From IMG/VR virus record IMGVR_UViG_3300031772_002739, positions 1-64,000 of that record: DNA of 64,000 bases, one strand, 5' to 3'. Under the pieces are notes generated by a model that did no database searches, was not told where the DNA came from, and saw only the letters and a list, made by a program, of their open reading frames with translations. Positions within the stretch are counted from its first letter, which is position 1. Each line of letters begins with the position of its first letter. The position numbers were made by a program, and so were the translations under genes. Shown in pieces: positions 34,065-42,317 of this stretch. The stretch comes from a virus.

Positions 34065-34239
34065 AGAAAAACAAAAGGTGGAAGAAGTTAGAAAAGAGGA
34101 AACGAAACTCACAAAAGAAAACGACGACGGCATAAGAGCGCAAAAGTTTTATGAAAAGATTGAGAATGGAGAATGGGAGGAAAAATATAAATCTTATAAA
34201 GTGGATGAAAACGGAAAGTTTCTTCGTTGGGTAGATTAA
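33994..34239 (+). CDS. Small highly charged protein
   Basis: 81 residues, mostly Lys/Glu/Arg with helical propensity (KRKTEKQLDQDKKGRERTRR) and a short C-terminal segment YKVDENGKFLRWVD. AGGA precedes the ATG, and the gene ends just before a strong terminator, both supporting expression. It overlaps the 3' end of the previous gene by 71 bases. No function is recognised. Confidence 0.45.
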   Translation: MRKRKTEKQLDQDKKGRERTRRYEEKQKVEEVRKEETKLTKENDDGIRAQKFYEKIENGEWEEKYKSYKVDENGKFLRWVD

Positions 34240-34241
34240 GA

Positions 34242-34282
34242 GGGGTTGGTTTTTGCCAACCCCCATTCCCCATTTTGTTTTT
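34242..34282 (+). terminator. Strong terminator between convergent genes
   Basis: GGGGTTGG / CCAACCCC perfect 8-bp stem with a 6-base loop. A C/T-rich stretch and TTTTGTTTTTG follow, ending before the stop of the minus-strand gene at 34304. Confidence 0.7.
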
Positions 34283-34303
34283 GCCGATGTGCCTGTATAG
34301 AAA

Positions 34304-35146
34304 TTAACCTGCCCATCCTTTGGGCGGCTTAGCGTACTTTTCAGTAAAACTTTTAGGAAAAGAGACTTTCGTTTCGTTTGTAAGAGGAACTCCCATTTCC
34401 ACTAAAGATTCTCTGCTTGCATAATAAATATCAAGAGATAACAACAATTCTCCCTTTTCAAAATTAACTTCTACTACTTTTTGTTCTTTTTTCTGACCCC
34501 ATCCGGTTTCCATGTTAAACCCAGAGGGTTTTAAGGATGCTCTTAACATAGATATGTCCGATGTGTCACAAGCGTATGTTGGGTCGCCGGAAGATAACTT
34601 CATATATTCGGTATCATTGTCTCTGTAACACCACATATCATCCTGCGGAGTAGTAAGAGAGTCATCATTGTTAAAATCCGGATCACAACAAGTTATATAA
34701 GGATAATTCCAATATGGATCTTTTGGAGATGGTATATGCTCTTCGTTTTTTATAACTATATGAGGATATATTTTTTCATTAAATATTCTTATTCCGATGA
34801 CGCCTCTATTTTTTTCCAATTCATTTCCTTTTTCAGATACATACCCCCCTCCTTTTGATGTGAATTTGAATGCTCCTACGTGATCATCAGAATATCTGAA
34901 TCCTTTAACTTTTAATGGATGATACGAGTCTATTACATATCCAGTACCATCTTCACTGGCTGGATTTCCATCCATAACGGATAACCCATCTACGGAACCA
35001 ACAACTAAAACTCTGTTATAGGTGTTGTTTTTTATTTCTATTTCATATTCGGAACCTTCCTTGGCTTCTACGTATATTTTTCCTTCGTGATGATACTGTT
35101 TGCAACGATTGCCGTTGACTAGAATGTTGATGTCGAAATTTGGCAT
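34304..35146 (-). CDS. Lone minus-strand beta-rich protein, possibly virion decoration
   Basis: 280 residues on the strand opposite to its neighbours. The N-terminus is beta-rich with ILVNGNRCKQYHHEGKIYVEAKEGSEYEIEI and VLVVGSVDGLSVMDG, followed by GYVIDSYHPLKVKGFRYSDD. This arrangement recalls conserved phage and bacterial proteins of unknown function that look like structural or decoration modules. A Cys-rich region (CCDPDF ... CDTSD) is in the middle. AAAGG lies ahead of the ATG, and TATAAATT lies further upstream on the minus strand as a possible promoter. Function unknown. Confidence 0.5.
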   Translation of the reverse strand: MPNFDINILVNGNRCKQYHHEGKIYVEAKEGSEYEIEIKNNTYNRVLVVGSVDGLSVMDGNPASEDGTGYVIDSYHPLKVKGFRYSDDHVGAFKFTSKGGGYVSEKGNELEKNRGVIGIRIFNEKIYPHIVIKNEEHIPSPKDPYWNYPYITCCDPDFNNDDSLTTPQDDMWCYRDNDTEYMKLSSGDPTYACDTSDISMLRASLKPSGFNMETGWGQKKEQKVVEVNFEKGELLLSLDIYYASRESLVEMGVPLTNETKVSFPKSFTEKYAKPPKGWAG

Positions 35147-35310
35147 AATCTTACCTTTCTATTTTTATTTTAATTTATAGTAAAGCGGTCCATACAACCG
35201 ATTTCGATTAATACATATCTACGGGAATATGTTTTCTCTCAAAAATATTTTACGATAAATAATCCCCGACGATATTTTTCATTAACGAGTTTATATTTGT
35301 ACTTTACACC

Positions 35311-35339
35311 GAGACATAAAAACTTCACCTCGGTATAAT
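35311..35339 (+). promoter_or_regulatory. Sigma70 promoter for helicase gene
   Basis: GAGACA, 17 bases, TATAAT. The predicted start near 35346 leaves a leader of about 50 bases with AAAGGAG before ATG 35397. ACCGAG (35308-35313) and CTCGGT (35329-35334) flank the spacer as an inverted repeat. Confidence 0.55.
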
Positions 35340-35378
35340 ATGTTTACATTCGTCGGATGGTGAAGTATTGTTACCGAC
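35322..35378 (+). promoter_or_regulatory. Nested inverted repeats in helicase promoter/leader
   Basis: ACTTCACC (35322-35329) with GGTGAAGT (35359-35366), and GTCGG (35352-35356) with CCGAC (35374-35378), are alternative pairings around the -10 box and leader. They could be operators or a switchable RNA structure; evidence is base-pairing only. Confidence 0.4.
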
Positions 35379-35396
35379 AACTGTAAAGGAGAATTT

Positions 35397-36806
35397 ATGG
35401 CAGATCAAGATGTTGATAATCTTAAAAAATACGGGCCCGAATTTCAGACAAAATGTATTTCAAGTATCTTATCGGACAAAGCTTTCATAGAGAGAATTTT
35501 TGATATACTTCATACCGATTATTTTGAGTCGGATTCAAATAAATGGATAGTAGAACAGATAATGAGTTATTTCATTCAGTATAAAGAATTGCCTACACTA
35601 AACGTTTTTAAAGTAAAAATAGATGGTATTGACAATGAAGTGTTAAAGAAATCCACCATCGAACAATTGCGTTCAGTATATGCTAAACTTACCGATTCGG
35701 ATATCAAGTTTGTCAAAGAACAATTTTTGGAATTTTGTAGAAATCAGAAACTAAAATGTGCTATTATACAATCGGTGGATTATTTGAAACTTGGTCAATA
35801 TGATAGTATCAAGTGTGTAGTGGATGATGCTCTTAAAGCGGGAATGGAAAGAAATTTGGGACATAATTATAAAGAGGATATTGATGTTCGCATGAGTTCT
35901 ACAGCTAGAGATTGCGTTCTAACTAACTGGCCTATTATTGATACACTAATGGACGGTGGGTTGGCCAGAGGAGAACTTGGGTTTATTGTGGGCCCTACCG
36001 GTTCAGGAAAATCGTGGCTATTGGCTCGCCTTGGAGCTGAAGCTATGAAACAAGGAAAAAATGTTATTCATTTTACATTAGAGTTAAATGAAAATTATGT
36101 TGGACTTCGTTACGATTGTTGTTTCACTGGTATCGATTTTCAGGATATAAGAAACCACATCGATACGGTCAGACAGAAGATTGATAAGAAGTTTGTGCCT
36201 GGCCAATTGTTTATCAAAAATTATCCAAGTAAATCCGTCTCTCCTCATATATTGAAGCTTTATGTTGAAAGATTGCAGATGATTTCTAGCGTTAAGATAG
36301 ATTTAATTGTGGTTGATTATGCTGACTTGTTAAAGCCGTTAAATGCGGAGAGGAACTCCAATTCTTATAGTGAAGCTGGTAGTGTATATGAAGAATTAAG
36401 AACGGTCGCCGGGGAATTACAGGTTCCCATTTGGTCTGCCTCCCAAGCTCATCGGGCTGCGCACGAAGAAGACGTTATTCAAGCTCATAACGTGGCCGAT
36501 TCTTATAGAAAAATTATGGTGGGTGATTTCGTGTTGTCTTTATCACGAAAGATGGAAGATAAGGCTGCTCAAACCGCTCGTATTCATGTCATCAAAAATA
36601 GATTTGGTCAAGATGGATTAACATTTCCAACGCTTTTCAACTCTTCGAATGGTGATGTTCGAGTTCATGATCCGAGTTCAAAAGAAGGGATGGAACTTCA
36701 AAGAAAGATGGGAGATTCAGGCGATGCCGTAAAAGATATTATTGGCGGTCATTGGAAAAAGATTAAGCAACGTAATAATAATGGAACCGATAACGATTCG
36801 GATTGA
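35397..36806 (+). CDS. Replicative DNA helicase, DnaB/gp41-like
   Basis: 469 residues. N-terminal helical domain (FQTKCISSILSDKAFIERIFD) as in DnaB/gp41, then the RecA-like motor: LARGELGFIVGPTGSGKSWLLARLG with Walker A GPTGSGKS at residues 199-206, Walker B IDLIVVDYADLL, the following glutamine-type sensor region WSASQAH, and the arginine-containing VLSLSRKMEDKAAQTARIHVIKNRFG. Ribosome-binding site AAAGGAG. It unwinds the fork for the phage polymerase, and precedes the RNR gene. Tail is polar (NNNGTDNDSD). Confidence 0.9.
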   Translation: MADQDVDNLKKYGPEFQTKCISSILSDKAFIERIFDILHTDYFESDSNKWIVEQIMSYFIQYKELPTLNVFKVKIDGIDNEVLKKSTIEQLRSVYAKLTDSDIKFVKEQFLEFCRNQKLKCAIIQSVDYLKLGQYDSIKCVVDDALKAGMERNLGHNYKEDIDVRMSSTARDCVLTNWPIIDTLMDGGLARGELGFIVGPTGSGKSWLLARLGAEAMKQGKNVIHFTLELNENYVGLRYDCCFTGIDFQDIRNHIDTVRQKIDKKFVPGQLFIKNYPSKSVSPHILKLYVERLQMISSVKIDLIVVDYADLLKPLNAERNSNSYSEAGSVYEELRTVAGELQVPIWSASQAHRAAHEEDVIQAHNVADSYRKIMVGDFVLSLSRKMEDKAAQTARIHVIKNRFGQDGLTFPTLFNSSNGDVRVHDPSSKEGMELQRKMGDSGDAVKDIIGGHWKKIKQRNNNGTDNDSD

Positions 36807-36851
36807 TTTATTTTAAGGTTATTTTAACAATGGAATTTTTAAGGACTGGAT

Positions 36852-39485
36852 ATGAATAAAATTAGTGTGAGGTTTGATGATGTAAAAGATCAGACAACAG
36901 AAGAGTATTTTAAAGGAAATAAGTTTTCAATAGACGCGTTTCGTAAAAAGTATTCCATAAACGATTCAGAGACTTATGTTCAGGCTTTGAAACGGGTGTG
37001 TGATTATATTGCATCAGTTGAAAAAACCGACGAATTGCGAAAATGTTGGAGCGAACGTTGGTTTGATGAAATAGCCCAAGGTTGGTGGCATCCAGCCGGT
37101 TCCATCATGCAAGGTGCCGGATCTAATAGAAAAATTAGCCTGGCAAATTGCACGACTATATCTCTTGGTGCTCTACGTGATGATGAAGAATGGGATAATC
37201 TTGAATCCATCGTTAGAAATACAGCATATACAGTAGCTAAATGTGCCGCTTATAGGCAGGGACTTGGTGTAGATTTTTCCCGCCTACGCCCCAGTGGAAC
37301 CAAACTTTTGAATTCAGCTAATATTTCCACCGGCCCTATTCATTGGATGAAGTTTATAGACGATATAGCATATTACGTAGGTCAAAAAGGAAGAATTCCC
37401 GCGTTTTTGTTTTCGTTAAATATCAACCACCCAAGCGTGGAAGAATTTATCACGTCTAAGAGCGATTATACCAAAATACAAAATGCCAACATATCTGTTC
37501 AACTTACAGAGGTGTTTTATAAAGCTGTTGAAGACGATAAGGATTGGGAAATGTCCTTTGTTACTCCGGAGGTCAAAAGAGGAGATAAAGTTTATATTGA
37601 TGAACACAGCGTAGATAAAGATAGCCACAGAGAAAAGGAAACGGGCAAGTGGTATAAACTCGCTACTCACACCAAGGAAGAAGAAAAAACCTCCAAAGTG
37701 GTAAAGGCCAGAAAGTTGATGGAACTAATTGCTAAAAGTATGTGCAGTCACGCCGAGCCAGGAATACAAAATATTGATATCGCTCGAAAGTATTCCAATT
37801 CGGATTACATGTATGATCCTAATGATGAATATGATAGTAGAATTATTGGTACAAATGCGTGCAGCGAACAATACCTCTCTAGAGAAAGCTTATGCGTACT
37901 AGCTTCTCTTAATGTAGGAAGATTTTCAGGTATAAAAGAAATTTATATGACGCAGCTGGAAAGGATCGCTCCGTCAATGAATAGATTTTTGGATAACGTC
38001 AATGAGTGTGAGTTGGTGTATCAAACTTACGCCACTCCACATCAGAAAATGGCGATTGAAAAACTTCGCAGAATAGGTGCTGGAATAACCAATCTTGTTG
38101 AATGGTTATTTAGAAAAAAACTTATCTATGGAACTACAGAAGCTAATAACGAGACAGAAGAGTTTGTTAAATACTTCAATTATTGGCTTTATGTTGGTTC
38201 TGAACAACTTGGTCGTGAAAAAGGAAATTTTGGATTATTTAAAAAAGATAAGTGGAATGTTTCTCCGTTTGTAGTTAGAACTATTGAAGAGTCGAAAAGG
38301 ATTGCCGAGCAGTTTAAAACGCCTATATTAAAAGGAACCCACGCTAGAAATGTTACTTGTTCGTCTATTGCTCCAACGGGAACGCTTTCACTTATGTTCC
38401 GTGATATGGTTATGAGTTATGGTATTGAACCTGCTTTTTTCTTGTATTTTTGGAAACGAACAAGAATGTCGGGTAAGTATGAATATTATTTTTGCGTCCC
38501 AAAAGCAGTAAAAGATGCTTTTGGAGAAGCTGGGGTTCCGATACCCATGCAATCGGACACAATCCAAGATGATTGGGATGGAAAACATGGAAAATCTATT
38601 GCAAAGTTTATTGATGAAAACTTGGAAAAAGTTGGTATAAAGAAATTTAAAACTTCCACTGAAATCGATCCTATGGATAAATTGCAGATGATGTCACAAG
38701 TGATGAAATGGGTTGATTCATCTATTTCGACTACCTATCTTTTGCCAGACGGATCAGATTGGAAACTGGTTCAGAAGTTTGTTTTGGAATCCCATAAAAA
38801 AGAAGTTAAATCTATAGCCGCATTTCCTGATAAGAAAATGTATGGAATCGTCACTTCTATCTCTTTCAAAGATCTAGCGATCAAGTTGAAAGAAGAAGGT
38901 ATTGTTATACATCCTCAGAATTTTTCGGATGATGAATTAAAAGAATTAAATATTTCAAGGCAAGAAATAAACACCAATTGTAGTGGTGCTCCAAAACGAT
39001 TACATACGTTAGAGGCTGATATTTATACGGTGGTGGTGAAAGGTCAAAAATTCGTAATAGTGATAGGGATGCAAAACGGAAAACCGTATGAAATTTTTGG
39101 CGGCCATCTGGATGGATTGGGATTGAAATGTCCTCACAAAAAAGGAAAAATTACGAGGGTGAAGAAATCTCAATATTCTCTTGAGTTTGATGATATAACA
39201 ATTGAAGATTTTTCTAAACAATTTACACCAACAGAACAGATTCTCTTTCGTTTGGCTTCTACAAGTCTTAGACACGGTGTTCCTATAATATTTGTAGTTG
39301 ACCAACTTCAAAAAGCTACGGAGGATATAACTTCTATGGCATCTGCTGCAGCTAGAGTGTTAAAAAAATACATAATTGATGGTGAAACTGCTCATGGTCA
39401 GAACTGCCCATCGTGCGGTCACATTCTGGTGTATATTGATGGTTGTGTGTCTTGCGGAAATTGTGGATACTCCAGATGTAATTAA
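36852..39485 (+). CDS. nrdJ: Class II (B12-dependent) ribonucleotide reductase
   Basis: 877 residues, single polypeptide. Reductase core: SLANCTTISLGALRDD, AAYRQGLGVDFSRLRPSG, NACSEQYLSRESLCVLASLN (the N-x-C-x-E radical-site loop), and SIAPTGTLSLMF. The C-terminus CPSCGHILVYIDGCVSCGNCGYSRC is the cysteine-rich tail typical of NrdJ. No NrdB-type small subunit or NrdD/NrdG is seen nearby, consistent with adenosylcobalamin use. It supplies dNTPs for replication. T4 by contrast has class Ia and III enzymes. AAGGA precedes the ATG. Confidence 0.88.
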   Translation: MNKISVRFDDVKDQTTEEYFKGNKFSIDAFRKKYSINDSETYVQALKRVCDYIASVEKTDELRKCWSERWFDEIAQGWWHPAGSIMQGAGSNRKISLANCTTISLGALRDDEEWDNLESIVRNTAYTVAKCAAYRQGLGVDFSRLRPSGTKLLNSANISTGPIHWMKFIDDIAYYVGQKGRIPAFLFSLNINHPSVEEFITSKSDYTKIQNANISVQLTEVFYKAVEDDKDWEMSFVTPEVKRGDKVYIDEHSVDKDSHREKETGKWYKLATHTKEEEKTSKVVKARKLMELIAKSMCSHAEPGIQNIDIARKYSNSDYMYDPNDEYDSRIIGTNACSEQYLSRESLCVLASLNVGRFSGIKEIYMTQLERIAPSMNRFLDNVNECELVYQTYATPHQKMAIEKLRRIGAGITNLVEWLFRKKLIYGTTEANNETEEFVKYFNYWLYVGSEQLGREKGNFGLFKKDKWNVSPFVVRTIEESKRIAEQFKTPILKGTHARNVTCSSIAPTGTLSLMFRDMVMSYGIEPAFFLYFWKRTRMSGKYEYYFCVPKAVKDAFGEAGVPIPMQSDTIQDDWDGKHGKSIAKFIDENLEKVGIKKFKTSTEIDPMDKLQMMSQVMKWVDSSISTTYLLPDGSDWKLVQKFVLESHKKEVKSIAAFPDKKMYGIVTSISFKDLAIKLKEEGIVIHPQNFSDDELKELNISRQEINTNCSGAPKRLHTLEADIYTVVVKGQKFVIVIGMQNGKPYEIFGGHLDGLGLKCPHKKGKITRVKKSQYSLEFDDITIEDFSKQFTPTEQILFRLASTSLRHGVPIIFVVDQLQKATEDITSMASAAARVLKKYIIDGETAHGQNCPSCGHILVYIDGCVSCGNCGYSRCN

Positions 39486-39520
39486 AATCAAAGAACTTCC
39501 ATTTATTCTAAAGTTTTATA

Positions 39521-39528
39521 TATTTATA
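39521..39528 (+). promoter_or_regulatory. Candidate late-promoter motif
   Basis: TATATTTATATG 9 bases before ATG 39538. Confidence 0.3.
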
Positions 39529-39537
39529 TGTTGATAT

Positions 39538-39915
39538 ATGGTAATCGAACTCACAACAGTATTAGAAATAATCCCTCCTATAATCGCTGCGGTAGTAACT
39601 TACATTATCGCCAGTAAAAAAGCCAAGATTCAATATGCTAAAATGATGACGGATATTCAAAGTAAAGCTATTCAAACTGTCGTGAGTGAAGAAGAAAAAA
39701 TGCGTAAAGAAATTTGGGAAGAACTGAAAATCGTTAGAAAAGAAAACGAATTTCTTAGACTGGAAATCTCTGAAATTAACAAAAAATTGTATAATTCTGG
39801 AGAATTGGTAGAAACATTGAGAGAAGAAATCGCCGTGCTTAAATCTTCTATTGCAGTTTATAAAGAAGAATTGAATCGTAAAGATAAACGAATAACGGAA
39901 TTAGAAACGATATAA
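39538..39915 (+). CDS. Membrane-anchored coiled-coil protein
   Basis: 125 residues. Residues ~7-25 (VLEIIPPIIAAVVTYIIAS) are a single N-terminal transmembrane helix followed by positive residues (KKAKIQ), and residues 45-125 are a long coiled coil (EEEKMRKEIWEELKIVRKEN ... RITELETI). The orientation resembles inner-membrane spanins or membrane-tethered accessory proteins, but no partner o-spanin is seen. Function unknown. The downstream gene follows after an AAGGAG site. Confidence 0.55.
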   Translation: MVIELTTVLEIIPPIIAAVVTYIIASKKAKIQYAKMMTDIQSKAIQTVVSEEEKMRKEIWEELKIVRKENEFLRLEISEINKKLYNSGELVETLREEIAVLKSSIAVYKEELNRKDKRITELETI

Positions 39916-39928
39916 GGAGAGTAATGAT

Positions 39929-40243
39929 ATGAATTCAAAACGTCAACAAAAGGTGTTCATTGTTAATGAAGTAGAGACTGATATTCCGCAAGCTGAAAAA
40001 GAAGTTTTGATTCACCACTCCGACGCCTCAATAGATACCTACACAGATTATAAAAAATTATTGTATAAATTACACAAAAGTTTCAAATTTCAATACGCAA
40101 TTGGTATTATTCATGAAAATGGTTCCAAGGCTAAACCATCAGTCATATCAAGTTTTGTAAGACAATTGAGCCCAGAAATACGGATTATCATCTATAATTC
40201 AATTGACGGTTTGAAACAACAACTTCAAGAAATAAAAATTTGA
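39929..40243 (+). CDS. Small receiver-like alpha/beta protein
   Basis: 104 residues with alternating strands and helices: QKVFIVNEVETDIP, AIGIIHENGSKAKPSVISSFVRQLSPEIRIIIYNSIDGLKQQL. The pattern recalls a truncated CheY/Rossmann-like fold without a clear phospho-acceptor. AAGGAG 8 bases before the ATG. Function unknown. Confidence 0.45.
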   Translation: MNSKRQQKVFIVNEVETDIPQAEKEVLIHHSDASIDTYTDYKKLLYKLHKSFKFQYAIGIIHENGSKAKPSVISSFVRQLSPEIRIIIYNSIDGLKQQLQEIKI

Positions 40244-40268
40244 CATTAGTAGTTGAATCGGTTATGTT
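40240..40268 (+). promoter_or_regulatory. Sigma70 promoter, leaderless, for Mom-like gene
   Basis: TTGACA (exact), a 17-base spacer and TATGTT, ending 6 bases before ATG 40275. Transcription is predicted to start on the ATG itself. The -35 box overlaps the previous gene's stop codon region. Confidence 0.6.
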
Positions 40269-40274
40269 ATCAAC

Positions 40275-41063
40275 ATGTCTATCGAAGGTTATTTCGATCC
40301 AACTAAATTTATTATAAAAGAAATAGATAAATCTTCTGCTGAAGATATGATCGTAAGGCATCATTACACACATAAATGGTCATTATGTCAAGTGGCTTAT
40401 GGTATTTTTTATATTTCAGAAGAAGAATCGGATTTTTTTGATGCTAAAGAAGAAATCCTTATAGGATGCATGGTTTTTGGTCATCCTGTCGGTAGAAGTG
40501 CTGCTGAATCGGTTTCTGATATCATCAAAATTGATGAAGTTTTTGAGTTGACTAGATTGGTTTGTTTGGATGGTGAAGAATATGGAAAGAACTTAGAAAG
40601 TTATTGTTTGACTTATGCTTTAAAGTTGTTGAAAAAATCCTTTCCGAATATCAAGGCTCTCATTACTTATGCGGATGGAGAACAAGGTCATAAAGGAACG
40701 ATATATCAAGCCTGTGGGTTTTACTATCAGGGGAACTCTTCTCTAGCTTTAATGCCTAATTATTCTATTTCTTTGATTGGACCTCCAAATTATAACTGGA
40801 TGCATTCAAGAACGGTATCTGCCACATATGGTTCTCATAATGTTGAATATTTAAAAAAACGAATAGGCCATACATTTTGGAGGAAACGAGAGTCTACTAA
40901 ACATCGATATGTGTGTTTTTTATGTAATAAAATAGAAAAAAAGAAAATTCTATCTAATATCAAACATCTCTTCTACGATTATCCCAAAGAAACCCATCAT
41001 ATAGATGAAATTCAAGAGATTGTTGTAAATGAAAATGATAAAGAAAATCTCTTTTTTGGATGA
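40275..41063 (+). CDS. Mom-like DNA-modification / GNAT-fold protein
   Basis: 262 residues. Features shared with the phage Mu Mom / GNAT-like family: IVRHHYTHKWSLCQVAYGIF, ILIGCMVFGHPVGRSAA, VFELTRLVCLDGEEYGKNLESY, then KALITYADGEQGHKGTIYQACGFYYQG. Mom-type proteins add a carbamoyl-type group to adenines in phage DNA to resist restriction. The C-terminal ~70 residues (RKRESTKHRYVCFLCNKIEKKKIL) hold a C-x2-C pair and basic residues. Its strong own promoter fits early or middle expression. Whether it modifies DNA here is inferred. Confidence 0.6.
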   Translation: MSIEGYFDPTKFIIKEIDKSSAEDMIVRHHYTHKWSLCQVAYGIFYISEEESDFFDAKEEILIGCMVFGHPVGRSAAESVSDIIKIDEVFELTRLVCLDGEEYGKNLESYCLTYALKLLKKSFPNIKALITYADGEQGHKGTIYQACGFYYQGNSSLALMPNYSISLIGPPNYNWMHSRTVSATYGSHNVEYLKKRIGHTFWRKRESTKHRYVCFLCNKIEKKKILSNIKHLFYDYPKETHHIDEIQEIVVNENDKENLFFG

Positions 41064-41070
41064 TTAACCA

Positions 41071-41078
41071 TATTTATA
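41071..41078 (+). promoter_or_regulatory. Candidate late-promoter motif
   Basis: CATATTTATATTTGGTA, 42 bases before ATG 41121; the 3' flank TTTGG matches the copy at 4233. Confidence 0.4.
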
Positions 41079-41120
41079 TTTGGTAAATTATATCGATATC
41101 GATTTATCACGGAGATTAAT

Positions 41121-41948
41121 ATGAATAAAGATTTTTTGAAAAATTTAGTAAAAGAAACACTAACGGAGATGAAAGCTGAGAAGACTGCTGATCGTCCTGC
41201 CAAGAAACAACGAATTAGAGAATCTCTAAAAAGTGTGATCGGTCAAATATTGAAAGAATACATCGCTAGTGTCAATAAACCTAAAAAATCAAAAGACGAC
41301 ATAGAGAAGGAACGAAAGGGATATGCTAAGGATGGTAATGTTCATTTAGATAAAACAAACGAACAGCTCAAGGATGAAATGGAAAAAATATCAAACGATA
41401 TCGATAAGAGCATTGAAGTTAAGTGGGATGACCACGGAGATTTGGTTGTTGATGCTAAAGAATTATTCAAGGTTCGTATTCATCCAATGTGGGATAACAA
41501 TTTTTACATTGAATCGTGGCCAAGATTGCAGGATCGTGTAGTTGCCGTTGGATTGGATTGGGAGCAGGTTAAGAATTTTGTTAAAGCCAATTTCAAACAT
41601 GATAGTGAAGATATTGAAAATACTAAAGTGGACCAAGCTAAGAATAAAGCGATGGATCATCTTGAAGACGAATCTGGCAAGGGAGAAGTTCCAAAACAAG
41701 ATTATGAATCCCGAACAACCATAAAGAAGGTTGGTGACACCAAGAAAGACGATAAGGATTATAACAAACCAGATGTCGAAGATGATGACGATCTTCCTGA
41801 TCAACCAATGAAACCGGTTGATGTAGACGATATCAAAAAACAGAGTGATCATAAAGAGCATAAAGAAGAGCCTCAAAAACACAAGGATGATAAACGTCAT
41901 ATAAAGAAAATGAAGATCGGTAGAGGACGAAAACGTGCTTTGAATTAA
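41121..41948 (+). CDS. Highly charged protein with capsid-targeting-like N-terminus
   Basis: 275 residues, about half Lys/Glu/Asp. Residues 1-16 (NKDFLKNLVKETLTE) and 32-52 (RESLKSVIGQILKEYI) are amphipathic helices with L-T-E and L-K-E sites like the tags at 13.7-17.1 kb. A short globular part lies at residues ~90-160 (VKWDDHGDLVVDAKELFKVRI, IESWPRLQDRVVAVGLDWEQV). The remaining C-terminus is acidic then basic (KKMKIGRGRKRALN). This could be an internal head or scaffold-type protein. CGGAG precedes the ATG. Confidence 0.45.
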   Translation: MNKDFLKNLVKETLTEMKAEKTADRPAKKQRIRESLKSVIGQILKEYIASVNKPKKSKDDIEKERKGYAKDGNVHLDKTNEQLKDEMEKISNDIDKSIEVKWDDHGDLVVDAKELFKVRIHPMWDNNFYIESWPRLQDRVVAVGLDWEQVKNFVKANFKHDSEDIENTKVDQAKNKAMDHLEDESGKGEVPKQDYESRTTIKKVGDTKKDDKDYNKPDVEDDDDLPDQPMKPVDVDDIKKQSDHKEHKEEPQKHKDDKRHIKKMKIGRGRKRALN

Positions 41949-41949
41949 T

Positions 41950-42219
41950 ATGAAAAAATCCGATCTTAAAAAATTGATTGAAGAAGTTAATAAAGAGGTG
42001 GAAAGAAACCCTCTATATGTTAAAGGATTTCGTCAAGGTGAAAAAGATGGATATGTCAAAGAAAAGGTTGACGTAAAAGATCAACCTGATATTTATCAGT
42101 TGGGATACAAGAGAGGTTATCAAGCTGGATTTTGGAGATTATACAGCGAAAAGTTGAACAAAGGATTAGCTGCCGCTGGAGAGTTCATGGGGGGTTTTGT
42201 AAACTTAAATCGTAGGTAA
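41950..42219 (+). CDS. Small tagged protein
   Basis: 89 residues starting one base after the preceding stop. N-terminus MKKSDLKKLIEEVNKEVE is again a charged amphipathic helix with L-I-E/E sites. The remainder contains YVKGFRQGEKDGYVKEK and YQLGYKRGYQAGFWRLY, a paired G-x-x-x-G/aromatic repeat, which resembles short helical repeats. A terminator follows. Function unknown. Confidence 0.45.
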   Translation: MKKSDLKKLIEEVNKEVERNPLYVKGFRQGEKDGYVKEKVDVKDQPDIYQLGYKRGYQAGFWRLYSEKLNKGLAAAGEFMGGFVNLNRR

Positions 42220-42245
42220 ACGTTTTGGTAATAATTCATAAGAAG

Positions 42246-42270
42246 ACACACCATTTCGGTGTGTTTTTTT
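42246..42270 (+). terminator. Rho-independent terminator
   Basis: ACACACC / GGTGTGT 7-bp stem, 5-base loop, run of seven T. Confidence 0.85.
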
Positions 42271-42280
42271 ATTTTCTCAC

Positions 42281-42308
42281 TTGACATCCTATAAAAGAGT
42301 GGTATTGT
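42281..42308 (+). promoter_or_regulatory. Sigma70 promoter, near-leaderless, for AAA+ gene
   Basis: TTGACA, 16-base spacer, TATTGT, with 9 bases to ATG 42318. Predicted leader is 2-3 bases. Confidence 0.6.
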
Positions 42309-42317
42309 ATCTCAACA

